DNA from: Planctomycetales bacterium
GTDB taxonomy: Bacteria; Planctomycetota; UBA11346
DNA: 14,312 bases
Assembly: GCA_025362255.1 (NCBI GenBank)
Contig: JANYGY010000029.1
Span: 1-14,312, forward strand
Direction: 5' to 3'
Under the pieces are notes generated by a model. The model did not search any database and was not told where the DNA came from. It worked only from the letters and a program-made list of their open reading frames with translations. Shown here in pieces: positions 7,063 through 14,117 of the stretch; positions within the stretch are counted from its first letter, which is position 1; every line of letters starts with the position of its first letter. A program made the position numbers and the translations under genes.

Positions 7063-7138
7063 TGGTACTCCCAACGGGATTCGAACCCGTGTCGCCGGAA
7101 TGAAAATCCGGTGTCCTAGGCCTCTAGACGATGGGAGC
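7063..7138 (-). tRNA. tRNA-Glu (anticodon UUC)
   Basis: This 76-base tRNA includes a genomically encoded CCA (plus-strand TGG at 7063-7065). The anticodon stem CCGGA/TCCGG encloses the loop TTTTCAT, which places TTC at positions 34-36 and decodes GAA (GAG by wobble). The T-arm shows GGGTTCGAATCCC and the D-arm the TCTAGAGGCCTAGGA pattern common in bacterial tRNA-Glu. The acceptor stem GCTCCCA/TGGGAGT has a G1-U72 wobble; the other pairs are Watson-Crick. It sits alone between the FGGY kinase and the GT-B gene, on their strand, with its own terminator. Confidence 0.96.
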
Positions 7139-7168
7139 GCCTGTGGTGCAGCCGTTAGGACGCGAAGC

Positions 7169-7195
7169 ACATTAGGCGGAAAATCGGTTGATCAA
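7169..7195 (-). promoter_or_regulatory. Possible promoter of tRNA-Glu
   Basis: On the minus strand TTGATC (7195-7190) could be a -35 and TAATGT (7174-7169) a -10, with a 15-base spacer that is short for sigma-70. The -10 is about 30 bases before the tRNA 5' end, which leaves room for a short leader. This is suggestive only; the tRNA could also be read from the kinase operon 131 bases upstream. Confidence 0.3.
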
Positions 7196-7269
7196 GTCCC
7201 TGGACGAGTGCCGCTTCGGGATTTGGGCGATTTGCGCGAGGTCGCGAAAATCACCGGTAAAATCAACGT

Positions 7270-8754
7270 TTATGCCACCACTTGCAGCCAAGCCGCGCGA
7301 TATCCGGCGAGCTGGTCGAGCACGGGGCGGCCGACGGGCTGGACTTCGATGGTGATGCTGGCGGCGAGGTCGCGCGGGGTGCAGGCGGCGAGCAGCGCGT
7401 GGCCGCACAGGGCGGCGCCCGCGGCAGTGGCCTGCGCGAGGCTGGTGCAGCAGATGGGATTGTGGGGGAACAATGCCGCGAGCACCGCCAAAAAGGTCGA
7501 ATTGTTGCGGAAGCCGCCTTCGATGAAGATCGTCGTGGTGTCCGTGATGTCAGTGCGGCGCAGCGCGACTTCGGTCTGCAGGGCGAGACTGATGTTGAGC
7601 AGGTCGTGGCCCAGCTGCGGGTCCTTGAACCAGCCTGGGATCCGGCCGTGCTGGAGATCGGCGAGGCTGACCACGGCGTGCCCATCGCGCAATCCGCCGC
7701 GGGCGCCGGGGAATTGGCTGGGAAAGGCCCCCGGCAGCACCAGCCGCTGGGGATTCGCCAACGCTGCGTTAATCCGGTCAGCTGAAAATTCCGGATCTTC
7801 GCCGCCGATCAGGCCGTGATACAGCGCGTAATCCTGACCGCCCATGAGGAAGCTCGTCTTGGTCAGACCGCCGAAAGCGTCGATGTTGAAGATGACCTTT
7901 TGGCCAAGTTCCTCGGGGCGATAGCGGACCTGTTGAACCCGATGCATGGCCACGCACCAGGTGCCCGTCGAGTTGACCACGAAGTCGCGATCCTGGTATT
8001 TCACCAGGTACGGCATCAGGGCGCTGTTCGAGTCGTGGATGCCGACGGTCACTGGCAGAGCCGGTATAACCAGCTCGCGTTGCATCTCAGGGGTCAGCGT
8101 GCCCAGCCGTGACCAGGGATCGGCGAACCGGAAATCGAGCATCGACGCGACGCCCAGGGCGTGCGCGGCGGTGCTCGCTGCCCGCTTATGGAGGTCGAAC
8201 AAGAAGCTGTGATTGGCGCTGTAGGTGGCTTCCGAGGCCAGCATGCCGGTCAGCAGGTAGCCCCAGAACTGCGGGTAATTGACCATTTTTTTGGCCGTCG
8301 CCCAGCCTGCTGCATAGTGCTGCTGCGCAAACAGCACCATCTTCGCCGGGTTCACCAACAAGGGCAGATCGCAGGTGCCGGTCTCGGCCTGCAGATCTTC
8401 GAGTCGCCCGCAACGGCGATAGAATTCCTGATCGAGATCCCGTTGGCCCTGGTCACCGAGATCGTGCTCATACGCGATCACCGGCACGGCGAGTTGCCCG
8501 TTGGCGGTCAGCGCGGCCCACGCCGCGCCATGGGTGGTGATGCTGATCGCAGCAAATGGATGCGTGCGAAACAGTTCAGTGAGCTGTTGTTTGAGCCACG
8601 CCCAGATCGCGTCCGTCTGCTCGACCAGGATTCCCTGGGCATCGGGCTGGGCGGGAAAGGGTGCCTGACGATGGGCGACCTGCTGCAAGGTCGCATCGAA
8701 CAAAGCGACCTTTTTGTTCGTTTTGCCGATGTCGATGACGGCGACGAGGCTCAC
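7270..8754 (-). CDS. FGGY-family carbohydrate kinase (fuculokinase/rhamnulokinase-like)
   Basis: At 494 residues this is normal length for FGGY kinases, which phosphorylate sugars such as L-fuculose, L-rhamnulose or D-xylulose with ATP in the cytoplasm. The N-terminal phosphate loop is AVIDIGKTNKKVALFD (5-20). SITTHGAAWAAL (71-82) is a sugar-site segment, GIHDSNSALMPYL (238-250) holds the probable catalytic base Asp241, and IFIEGGFRNNSTF (409-421) is the C-terminal nucleotide-binding glycine motif. The start is GTG 8754, overlapping the TGA of the dehydrogenase gene as GTGA, so the two are translationally coupled. The stop is TAA at 7270-7272. No isomerase, aldolase or transporter is present to fix the substrate. 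The kinship to deoxy-sugar ketose kinases rather than glycerol kinase is my reading of the motifs. Confidence 0.85.
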   Translation of the reverse strand: MSLVAVIDIGKTNKKVALFDATLQQVAHRQAPFPAQPDAQGILVEQTDAIWAWLKQQLTELFRTHPFAAISITTHGAAWAALTANGQLAVPVIAYEHDLGDQGQRDLDQEFYRRCGRLEDLQAETGTCDLPLLVNPAKMVLFAQQHYAAGWATAKKMVNYPQFWGYLLTGMLASEATYSANHSFLFDLHKRAASTAAHALGVASMLDFRFADPWSRLGTLTPEMQRELVIPALPVTVGIHDSNSALMPYLVKYQDRDFVVNSTGTWCVAMHRVQQVRYRPEELGQKVIFNIDAFGGLTKTSFLMGGQDYALYHGLIGGEDPEFSADRINAALANPQRLVLPGAFPSQFPGARGGLRDGHAVVSLADLQHGRIPGWFKDPQLGHDLLNISLALQTEVALRRTDITDTTTIFIEGGFRNNSTFLAVLAALFPHNPICCTSLAQATAAGAALCGHALLAACTPRDLAASITIEVQPVGRPVLDQLAGYRAAWLQVVA

Positions 8755-10409
8755 GCGCCACCACCCGCGAGCAGCAGCAGCGCTTCTTCGGCGGCTTTGC
8801 TCCAGCAGCCGTTGATCAGCAGCGGTTTGAGCGTCGGATAACGCACGGTCAGTTCTTCAAGCTCCAGCAACGGGAAGTCGCCAAGCTGGGGATAGACGAC
8901 GATCTTGCCGGCAATCGTGCGGTTTTTGACCGCATTGAGGCCATCGATGGCGCCGGCCATGCCGGTGACCGCGCCGACCGACAGATTGGTGTCGAGCGAG
9001 TCGTCGATCACCTTGCCGAGAACCACGCGCATGTCCTCCATGGTCGAGCCGCTGGTGCCGATGAAGTAGAGCTGCTTGGCGGCCACCGCGTCGAGATCGA
9101 CCGGCACCGGGGTTTCAGCGGAAATGCCGGCAAAGACATTGATGATGCCGCGCACTGCCGCATCGCGCACCGCGTGCTGAACGAGTTCGATCACCGGCGC
9201 CATCAGAAAACAATAATCGACCGCGCCCTGGGGCGGGTCGACCTCGGGATTGAACAGGCGCACCCGAACGTCGCGGGCGGTGGCGAAGGGCGTCACCCGA
9301 TCACGCAAGGCGGTCGCGCGCTCGACATTGCGCACGCCGCCTTCGACCAGCGCGCCGACCCGTGAGCTGGCAATGGCGCGGACCATCGCCATCACGCCCA
9401 TCGGGCCGCCCGCGCCCACCACGTTGACATGATCGCCGGGGCGCAACTCGCCGGTCGCGGGAATCGCGGCGAGAGCGTCTGCCGGACGCTCGGTGGTGGT
9501 CGCGACAATCCGGATGTTGCCGTAATGCACGCGTCCGATCGGCGCGGTCACCGCCCGCCCGAATTTTTCGCCCGCCGTGGCGATCACCACCAAGCCGTGA
9601 TTGGCGACCAACGGGAACAGGGCCTCGAGTGCGGTGGGATCGGCTCCGACATAGATGAGGTCATCGATCGAGCGCGCGGCGACCTCGGCCAGGGTCACCG
9701 ACGTGAAACCGGTGGGCATCTTTACGCTGGCCATCCCAGGTACCTGGAGCCACCGGCGCTGGCCACTTGCAGAGGCATCGAAGCCGCGCAAATCGCCTGG
9801 CATACCCGCCAGCAGCACGCTGCCGCCTGGCTTCAGCGTGCGGCGTTCGACCGTGCGAAACGCGTCCTCGACACAGGCCCAGGGCTCGACCAGGGCCAGC
9901 TGGCTGGCGCTGCGATCGTTGGGCACCGGCAGCAGATAACTGTCGCCATTGGCCGCCACGGTCACCCGCTCATCAAGCAGGACATATTGCTGCAGACCGC
10001 CTTCGAAATTGTAGCCGAAGGCGCCGTTGGAATTGGCGGTCTTCAGATCGCGGAAATCAGCTTGGACGAGGTAGCGGCCGCCGACCGTGACCGAGCGCAC
10101 CTGGTTGCCGATCGCCATCACGCGAAGGACCGCTTCGTGTCCAGGGACGGTCGGCTGATGGTCGGGCACGTAGCTCGGGATGCCGCGCAGCACGTCATCC
10201 GCCAGGTGCGCCAGCACCGGTGATTTGCGCGGATGTCCTTGGAACTGATGAAGCAGCTTCATGTCAGAAAAACATAAGCCGACGCATTCCACGCGGGCGA
10301 GGATCTGCGTCGGTCCCGGCTGCGGAGTCGGCTTATGGCGGTTCAATTCCAGGCGATCCGCCCCGGTCAGTTGGACGGCGGTGTGCTGAACTGGTGCGGC
10401 GACGGTCAT
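8751..10409 (-). CDS. Long MDR (GroES-like/zinc-type) dehydrogenase with two Rossmann-like halves
   Basis: The ATG at 10409 gives 552 residues; a TTG at 10433 would add eight and neither has a clear Shine-Dalgarno sequence, so ATG is chosen. The N-terminal GroES-like catalytic domain has the zinc Cys46 in GLCFSD, GHE at 90-92 and VEP at 174-176. The four-Cys structural zinc loop is absent, as in sorbose-1-phosphate-reductase-like (SorE) MDRs; GAFGYNFEGGLQQYV (129-143) occupies the region. The canonical NAD(P) motif, VVGAGGPMG, comes late at 330-338. Before it, residues about 190-320 look like another cofactor-type fold (LKPGGSVLLAG, then VVIATAGEKFG and VHYGNIRIV), parallel to the second half (GIINVFAG, then KQLYFIGTSGST). 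Most MDRs are only about 340-420 residues. It probably oxidises or reduces a sugar, polyol or sugar phosphate, working with the coupled kinase; the substrate is unknown. Confidence 0.78.
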   Translation of the reverse strand: MTVAAPVQHTAVQLTGADRLELNRHKPTPQPGPTQILARVECVGLCFSDMKLLHQFQGHPRKSPVLAHLADDVLRGIPSYVPDHQPTVPGHEAVLRVMAIGNQVRSVTVGGRYLVQADFRDLKTANSNGAFGYNFEGGLQQYVLLDERVTVAANGDSYLLPVPNDRSASQLALVEPWACVEDAFRTVERRTLKPGGSVLLAGMPGDLRGFDASASGQRRWLQVPGMASVKMPTGFTSVTLAEVAARSIDDLIYVGADPTALEALFPLVANHGLVVIATAGEKFGRAVTAPIGRVHYGNIRIVATTTERPADALAAIPATGELRPGDHVNVVGAGGPMGVMAMVRAIASSRVGALVEGGVRNVERATALRDRVTPFATARDVRVRLFNPEVDPPQGAVDYCFLMAPVIELVQHAVRDAAVRGIINVFAGISAETPVPVDLDAVAAKQLYFIGTSGSTMEDMRVVLGKVIDDSLDTNLSVGAVTGMAGAIDGLNAVKNRTIAGKIVVYPQLGDFPLLELEELTVRYPTLKPLLINGCWSKAAEEALLLLAGGGA

Positions 10410-10510
10410 ATTTGTGCAGATTGCGTGCTTCAATACGGATGCAAATAGGTCCGTGCGCTGCTCAGCCGGGGGAGGGACCTCTGCGTCGTGCCTTTTCTCA
10501 TCGCCCGTCG

Positions 10511-10538
10511 TTGACCTCGTAAATGCCTACCCTAGGGT
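10511..10538 (+). promoter_or_regulatory. Possible sigma-70-type promoter of the FHA gene cluster
   Basis: TTGACC (10511-10516) is a good -35 match. After a 16-base spacer, TAGGGT (10533-10538) keeps the key T, A and final T of a -10 box. The start codon is about 30 bases further on, leaving a short leader with the Shine-Dalgarno sequence. It lies in the 161-bp divergent region between the dehydrogenase and FHA genes, the only place a promoter for this plus-strand cluster can sit without lying in a gene. Confidence 0.4.
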
Positions 10539-10570
10539 GCGTTCGCGCCCGCTTTGGAGAGATGGCTCGT

Positions 10571-11251
10571 ATGGCCAAAATCATCGTCATGTTCGGTTCC
10601 AACACCGAAGCCGAGTACACCCTCGAAAAGGCCGAGTCGAAAATCGGCCGGTCGATGGATTGCGACATCGTGGTCGACAATCTTGGGGTTTCCCGGCATC
10701 ACTGCTCGATCGTCAAGGACGGCGACAACTGGGCCTTGGTCGATGGTGGGTCCAATAATGGGACGTTCATCAACGGTCAAAAGATCAGCCGGCATGTGCT
10801 CAAGACCAACGACAAGATCGTCTTAGGTAAACATTCGCTGATCTTCGACGGTGCTGGTTTCGCCTCGACCAATGGCAAAGGCAAAAAGGCCGGCGCCAGC
10901 ATGGGCGGCGAAATGACCATGTTCGTCGACCAAGCGGCGTTGGCCAAGGCGATGAGCGGCGACGGCAAACGGATGGTCATCGCGCTCGAACAAGGTGGCC
11001 GCGAAGTCCTCGCCCAGCTGATGCGCGAAGAATCGACCATCGGCACTTCGGCTGACATCCCTGCCAAGGGTTTCCTGGTCAAGCCGATTCAGGCCAAAAT
11101 CCTGAAGACCGCTGCCGGGCACAAGATCATGGCCATGGGCGGCTGGCGCGCCGTACGGGTCAACGGCGACAAGGTCGTCCGCGATCGTGACCTGCGTGCG
11201 GGTGACGTGATCGTCATCGGCAGCGCCAAGCTGACTTACAAAACCGCATGA
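10571..11251 (+). CDS. FHA-domain protein with degenerate second FHA-like half
   Basis: The 226-residue product is a cytoplasmic phosphothreonine-peptide-binding adaptor. The N-terminal FHA domain (about 4-95) has the full signature: IGRS (25-28), SRHH (41-44) and NNGTFING (62-69). A Lys/Gly linker (100-113) with EMTMFVD (114-120) follows. Residues 155-224 then read like a second FHA fold: STIGTS, a middle strand pattern, VRVNGDKV and AGDVIVIGSAKLTY, but the Arg/Ser/His phosphopeptide-binding residues are missing. The start ATG 10571 is chosen because GGAGAG (10556-10561) lies nine bases before it; ATG 10562 would have no spacing from that site. The stop overlaps the lipoprotein ATG by ATGA. 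Its position next to a MoxR ATPase gene suggests it couples Ser/Thr kinase signalling to that module, which is inference. Confidence 0.88.
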   Translation: MAKIIVMFGSNTEAEYTLEKAESKIGRSMDCDIVVDNLGVSRHHCSIVKDGDNWALVDGGSNNGTFINGQKISRHVLKTNDKIVLGKHSLIFDGAGFASTNGKGKKAGASMGGEMTMFVDQAALAKAMSGDGKRMVIALEQGGREVLAQLMREESTIGTSADIPAKGFLVKPIQAKILKTAAGHKIMAMGGWRAVRVNGDKVVRDRDLRAGDVIVIGSAKLTYKTA

Positions 11252-11718
11252 AGTGGGCGCCGCTGCTGCTCGCGGCCCTCGCCATCGCGGGCTGCGAAAG
11301 CAGTCGTGAAGGCTCGTCGTCTGATGCCGGCGTTACCGCCGCGCACCGGCCCCCGGCCTATCACCCCGATCAGTTCCCCGACCTGCCGTTCGATCGCCTG
11401 GTCGGCTATCGGCTGACCGCCGAAGACGAGCAGATCGCGTTGGCGATCGCCGGCGGCGCGCTGCGCCGCCTGAGCGTGACCTTCATCACCAAGCCGGGCG
11501 ATGACGCCCGCGATCCGATTGCTGAATTCGACCGGCTTTGCGGCGGTCTGGCCAGTTTTGGCTGGCGCGCAACGGCTGGTGACGAGGCCTGGAAAGATTC
11601 TTCAAGTCACCGTCAGGGCCGCTTCGCCAAAGGTGACGAGACCCTGGTGGTCCACGCTTCCGCCGAAGGCGACGCGACCACGATCGCGTTCCGCCTTGAA
11701 CCCCGCGCTCAACCTTGA
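11248..11718 (+). CDS. Small putative lipoprotein of unknown function
   Basis: This 156-residue protein begins MKWAPLLLAALAIAGC: one Lys, a hydrophobic stretch and a lipobox (IAGC) with Cys16 as the lipidation site, followed by a Ser/Gly-rich linker. It is therefore likely processed by signal peptidase II and anchored in the cell envelope. The mature part is a compact mixed region with charged residues and no motif I recognise (for example RLVGYRLTAEDEQIALAIAG at about 50-69). Its start codon overlaps the FHA gene stop (ATGA), indicating coupled translation, and the next gene begins 30 bases on, so it belongs to the FHA-MoxR gene set. No function is assigned. Confidence 0.8.
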   Translation: MKWAPLLLAALAIAGCESSREGSSSDAGVTAAHRPPAYHPDQFPDLPFDRLVGYRLTAEDEQIALAIAGGALRRLSVTFITKPGDDARDPIAEFDRLCGGLASFGWRATAGDEAWKDSSSHRQGRFAKGDETLVVHASAEGDATTIAFRLEPRAQP

Positions 11719-11748
11719 GCGCCCAGCCAGCCCTAAGCAGTACCTGAC

Positions 11749-12600
11749 ATGGCAGACGACCTCGGTCCTTCGACCAGCTATTCCGATCCGTTCTATGATC
11801 GGCTCGATGCCTTCGCCCAGGTCATCAAGCGCGCCTGGCCGCTGGTGCTGCTGGTCGTGCTGTTGGGCATCGTCGGCGTGTTCGTCCTGAACTCGGCCCT
11901 GCAACGTCATCCCGAAGCCGGCAGCGCGGCGCGCTTCATCGCCGCCCGCGATGAAGCCGACGCGATCAAGAAAACCGCGGCATTCCAAGCCCTGCTCGCC
12001 GACCCGCAGGTAACCCCGACCTTTCGCGCCCGCGCCGGAATCGAAGTCGTGCAGGAACTGCTGCTCAAAGGCGATACCGCCAGCGCCGCACCGGTGGCCC
12101 TCAAAGTGATTGAGGCCGCCACCGCCACCAATGATCCTGAAATCCAACTCGCCGCCAAGCTGACGCGCGCAGCAGTGCATCAGCAGGCCGGTGAACTGGA
12201 TCTGGCAGTCTCCTTGTTCAGCGAGACGAAACGCGCCGCCGGCGCGAAATATCAGGTTGCTCAGCTCACTGCCGTGCTTGGCCTGGCGCAGGTGTTGACC
12301 GCCCAAGGCAAGCGCGAGGAAGCGATCGCCGAACTCGAACCGCTGACCACCCGCACCGATCTCGGGGCCGAGAATCTACTCGGCTTGGCCAAGGCGATGT
12401 ATTGGGATTTGAAGCGGCAGGTCGCTGAAGCTGCGGCGCCTGCGGCGGCATCGGCTGCACCTGCGTTACCGCCTGCAGCACCTGGGTCAGCAGCACCTGG
12501 GTCAGCGGCGCCCGCGCCAGTTGCAACTCCGGTCGCAGCACCTGCGGCACCAGCCCCGGCAGTGGCCACGCCCGCGGCGCCACCGGCTCCCGCCAAATAA
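11749..12600 (+). CDS. Single-pass membrane protein with TPR-like helical repeats and Pro/Ala-rich tail
   Basis: In this 283-residue protein a cytoplasmic-looking N-terminus (1-28) is followed by one membrane helix at about 30-49 (WPLVLLVVLLGIVGVFVLNS). Residues 60-225 are alpha-helical, with a tetratricopeptide feel: paired helices such as AAKLTRAAVHQQAGELDLAV and VLGLAQVLTAQGKREEAIAE. The overall plan resembles YfgM-like TPR anchor proteins. The last 55 residues are almost only Ala, Pro, Gly, Ser, Thr and Val, a flexible tail encoded partly by a 15-bp DNA repeat. No strong Shine-Dalgarno sequence precedes ATG 11749. It sits between the lipoprotein and the multi-pass protein in a same-strand cluster and probably serves as a protein-interaction scaffold in the envelope. 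Function is inferred from architecture only. Confidence 0.8.
   Translation: MADDLGPSTSYSDPFYDRLDAFAQVIKRAWPLVLLVVLLGIVGVFVLNSALQRHPEAGSAARFIAARDEADAIKKTAAFQALLADPQVTPTFRARAGIEVVQELLLKGDTASAAPVALKVIEAATATNDPEIQLAAKLTRAAVHQQAGELDLAVSLFSETKRAAGAKYQVAQLTAVLGLAQVLTAQGKREEAIAELEPLTTRTDLGAENLLGLAKAMYWDLKRQVAEAAAPAAASAAPALPPAAPGSAAPGSAAPAPVATPVAAPAAPAPAVATPAAPPAPAK
12476..12505 (+). repeat. 15-bp direct repeat inside the Pro/Ala tail coding region
   Basis: CAGCACCTGGGTCAG occurs twice back to back (12476-12490 and 12491-12505). Being in frame, it duplicates a five-residue piece of the tail (APGSA APGSA). It is most simply a replication-slippage duplication in a low-complexity segment. Confidence 0.85.
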
Positions 12601-12624
12601 GCAGATTCAGAAAGGGTCCGGATC

Positions 12625-14028
12625 ATGGCGACGCTCGACGCGCTGATGATCCGCCTCGCCCGACGGCACCGCTGGCAGCAGCTGATCGTCGTCGGGGCTC
12701 CGCGCCTGGTCGCCAGCACGATCCTCGCCGCGGTGGTCATCGCTGTGGTCAGGCTGGCGTTGCCCAACGGTGATTGGCTGGTGCCCGCGATTATTGCCGC
12801 CGGTGTGCTGACGCCGCTGCCGTGGCTGCCCGGGGCGTGGCGCCAGCGCACCACGACGGCGGCATTGGCGGGCGAACTGGATTTGTTGGCTGGGGCCGAT
12901 GGCCTGGTGATGGGCTACGCTGAGCAGCGCGACCCGGCGTGGGCCGAGCGCTGTTCCGCGGCGGTGCAGCGCATCACTCTGCCGCCCCTGCGTGATCGAC
13001 CGCTGATGCCCGCTTTTTTCGGGGTGCTGCTGATGCTCGGGGCTTGGTGTTTGCCCCAAGCGATGCCGCTGCCCGCGCTGGCCGGGCCAGCCGAAGCCCT
13101 GGTCAAACCGCTACGCGACGAACTCGCGCGCTTGGCCGAGGCAGCGATCATTACGCCGCTTGAGCGTAAAGAACTCGATCAGCGCTTGGCCGAACTCGTC
13201 GCCCGCAGTCAGGGCGGCACCTTGGATCAGGCGACCTGGGAAGGTCTCGATCGCCTGCAGACGCAACTCGCGGCGCAGTCCACCGCCGCGGGGGCGAAAC
13301 TGGCGGCGGCGCTGGCTGCTGCGCAGGCTGCGGCAGCTCCCGAATCCCCTGACCAGAGCACCGCGACGAGCCCGGAAGCGGCCGCCCTTTTGGCGTCGGC
13401 ATTAGCCGCGAACCTGGCCAGCGATCTGGCGAAACTGGCCGAGCAGGCGCCGGGGCTGGTGCCAGATCTTGCTGATCCGCATCAGCAGCAGGCCTTGGCT
13501 CAGGCGTTGGACAAAGCGCTACGCCAGGGCCTGATCAGCAAAGCCCAGGCCGAGGCCTTGCAACGCGCCGGAGTGAAGCCCGGGCGAGCTGGCGACCCCT
13601 CGCCGAATCCTGCGCAGGCCCGGGCCCTGGCCCGACGGCTGGCCGATGAATTGAATAAACGCAAAAATGGATTGTCCGGCGAAGCGCGGACGGCCGCCGA
13701 AGCTTTTCTCGCACGGCTCTCGGCAGAGCAGAATTGCGATCGCGGTGGTCCATCGCGCGGCCCTGGTGAAGCGCCGCTGGATCGCATTGCCCGTGCGCGC
13801 ACCGCCGGGGGCGATCAGGCGGCGCTGGCCCCGGGCGCCACCCTCAATCCCGATGGCTCGGTCACGGTCGCCGCCCAGGCCCGGGATGCCCAGGCCGACG
13901 ACGCCGCGTTGCATCAGCTTGAGCGCGCCGCGGCCCGGGCCTTTGACCCGACCGCGGCCGACAGCCGCCGCGCCACCGTCGCCCCGCGCCACCGCGGGGC
14001 GGTCGAGGCCTACTTCGCCGATAAGTGA
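12625..14028 (+). CDS. Multi-pass, Ala-rich membrane protein of unknown function next to MoxR gene
   Basis: This 467-residue protein has three probable membrane helices: about 22-46, 51-69 and 127-146. From 155 onward it is a long soluble, strongly Ala/Leu/Gln/Glu-rich helical region, probably coiled coil (for example AKLAAALAAAQAAAA at about 225-239), followed by a Gly/Pro/Ala-rich stretch and a C-terminal segment ending RRATVAPRHRGAVEAYFADK. An AAGG-type Shine-Dalgarno sequence (12612-12616) lies eight bases before ATG 12625. Its place directly before a MoxR ATPase and after a TPR membrane protein resembles clusters in which large membrane proteins (often DUF-named) accompany MoxR, DUF58 and von Willebrand proteins. 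I do not recognise the family. The C-terminal AVEAYF is reminiscent of the ends of BatD/DUF-type partner proteins, but this is weak. Confidence 0.75.
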   Translation: MATLDALMIRLARRHRWQQLIVVGAPRLVASTILAAVVIAVVRLALPNGDWLVPAIIAAGVLTPLPWLPGAWRQRTTTAALAGELDLLAGADGLVMGYAEQRDPAWAERCSAAVQRITLPPLRDRPLMPAFFGVLLMLGAWCLPQAMPLPALAGPAEALVKPLRDELARLAEAAIITPLERKELDQRLAELVARSQGGTLDQATWEGLDRLQTQLAAQSTAAGAKLAAALAAAQAAAAPESPDQSTATSPEAAALLASALAANLASDLAKLAEQAPGLVPDLADPHQQQALAQALDKALRQGLISKAQAEALQRAGVKPGRAGDPSPNPAQARALARRLADELNKRKNGLSGEARTAAEAFLARLSAEQNCDRGGPSRGPGEAPLDRIARARTAGGDQAALAPGATLNPDGSVTVAAQARDAQADDAALHQLERAAARAFDPTAADSRRATVAPRHRGAVEAYFADK

Positions 14029-14117
14029 TGGATCAGGCCCGGTCGATGGCGAATGTCTGCGCCAGCTCTTTCCGCCATCTGCTGCCGGTTATTTTTTTCG
14101 CGCGACCCTCCTCCTGA

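Noticed and set aside
7139..7170. Plus-strand segment GTGGTGCAGCCGTTAGGAC that looks like a tRNA D-arm next to the real tRNA-Glu
   Set aside because: No anticodon stem, T-arm or acceptor pairing follows at the proper distances; it is a chance resemblance.
9429..10223. 264-residue plus-strand open frame opposite the MDR dehydrogenase
   Set aside because: No recognisable motifs, composition of an antisense frame (rich in Arg, Gly, His), while the minus-strand product has GroES-like and Rossmann motifs.
10410..10433. Upstream TTG (10433) as the start of the MDR dehydrogenase
   Set aside because: TTG is a rarer start and no ribosome binding site supports it; the ATG at 10409 begins just before the conserved domain. 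Uncertain, but ATG is preferred.
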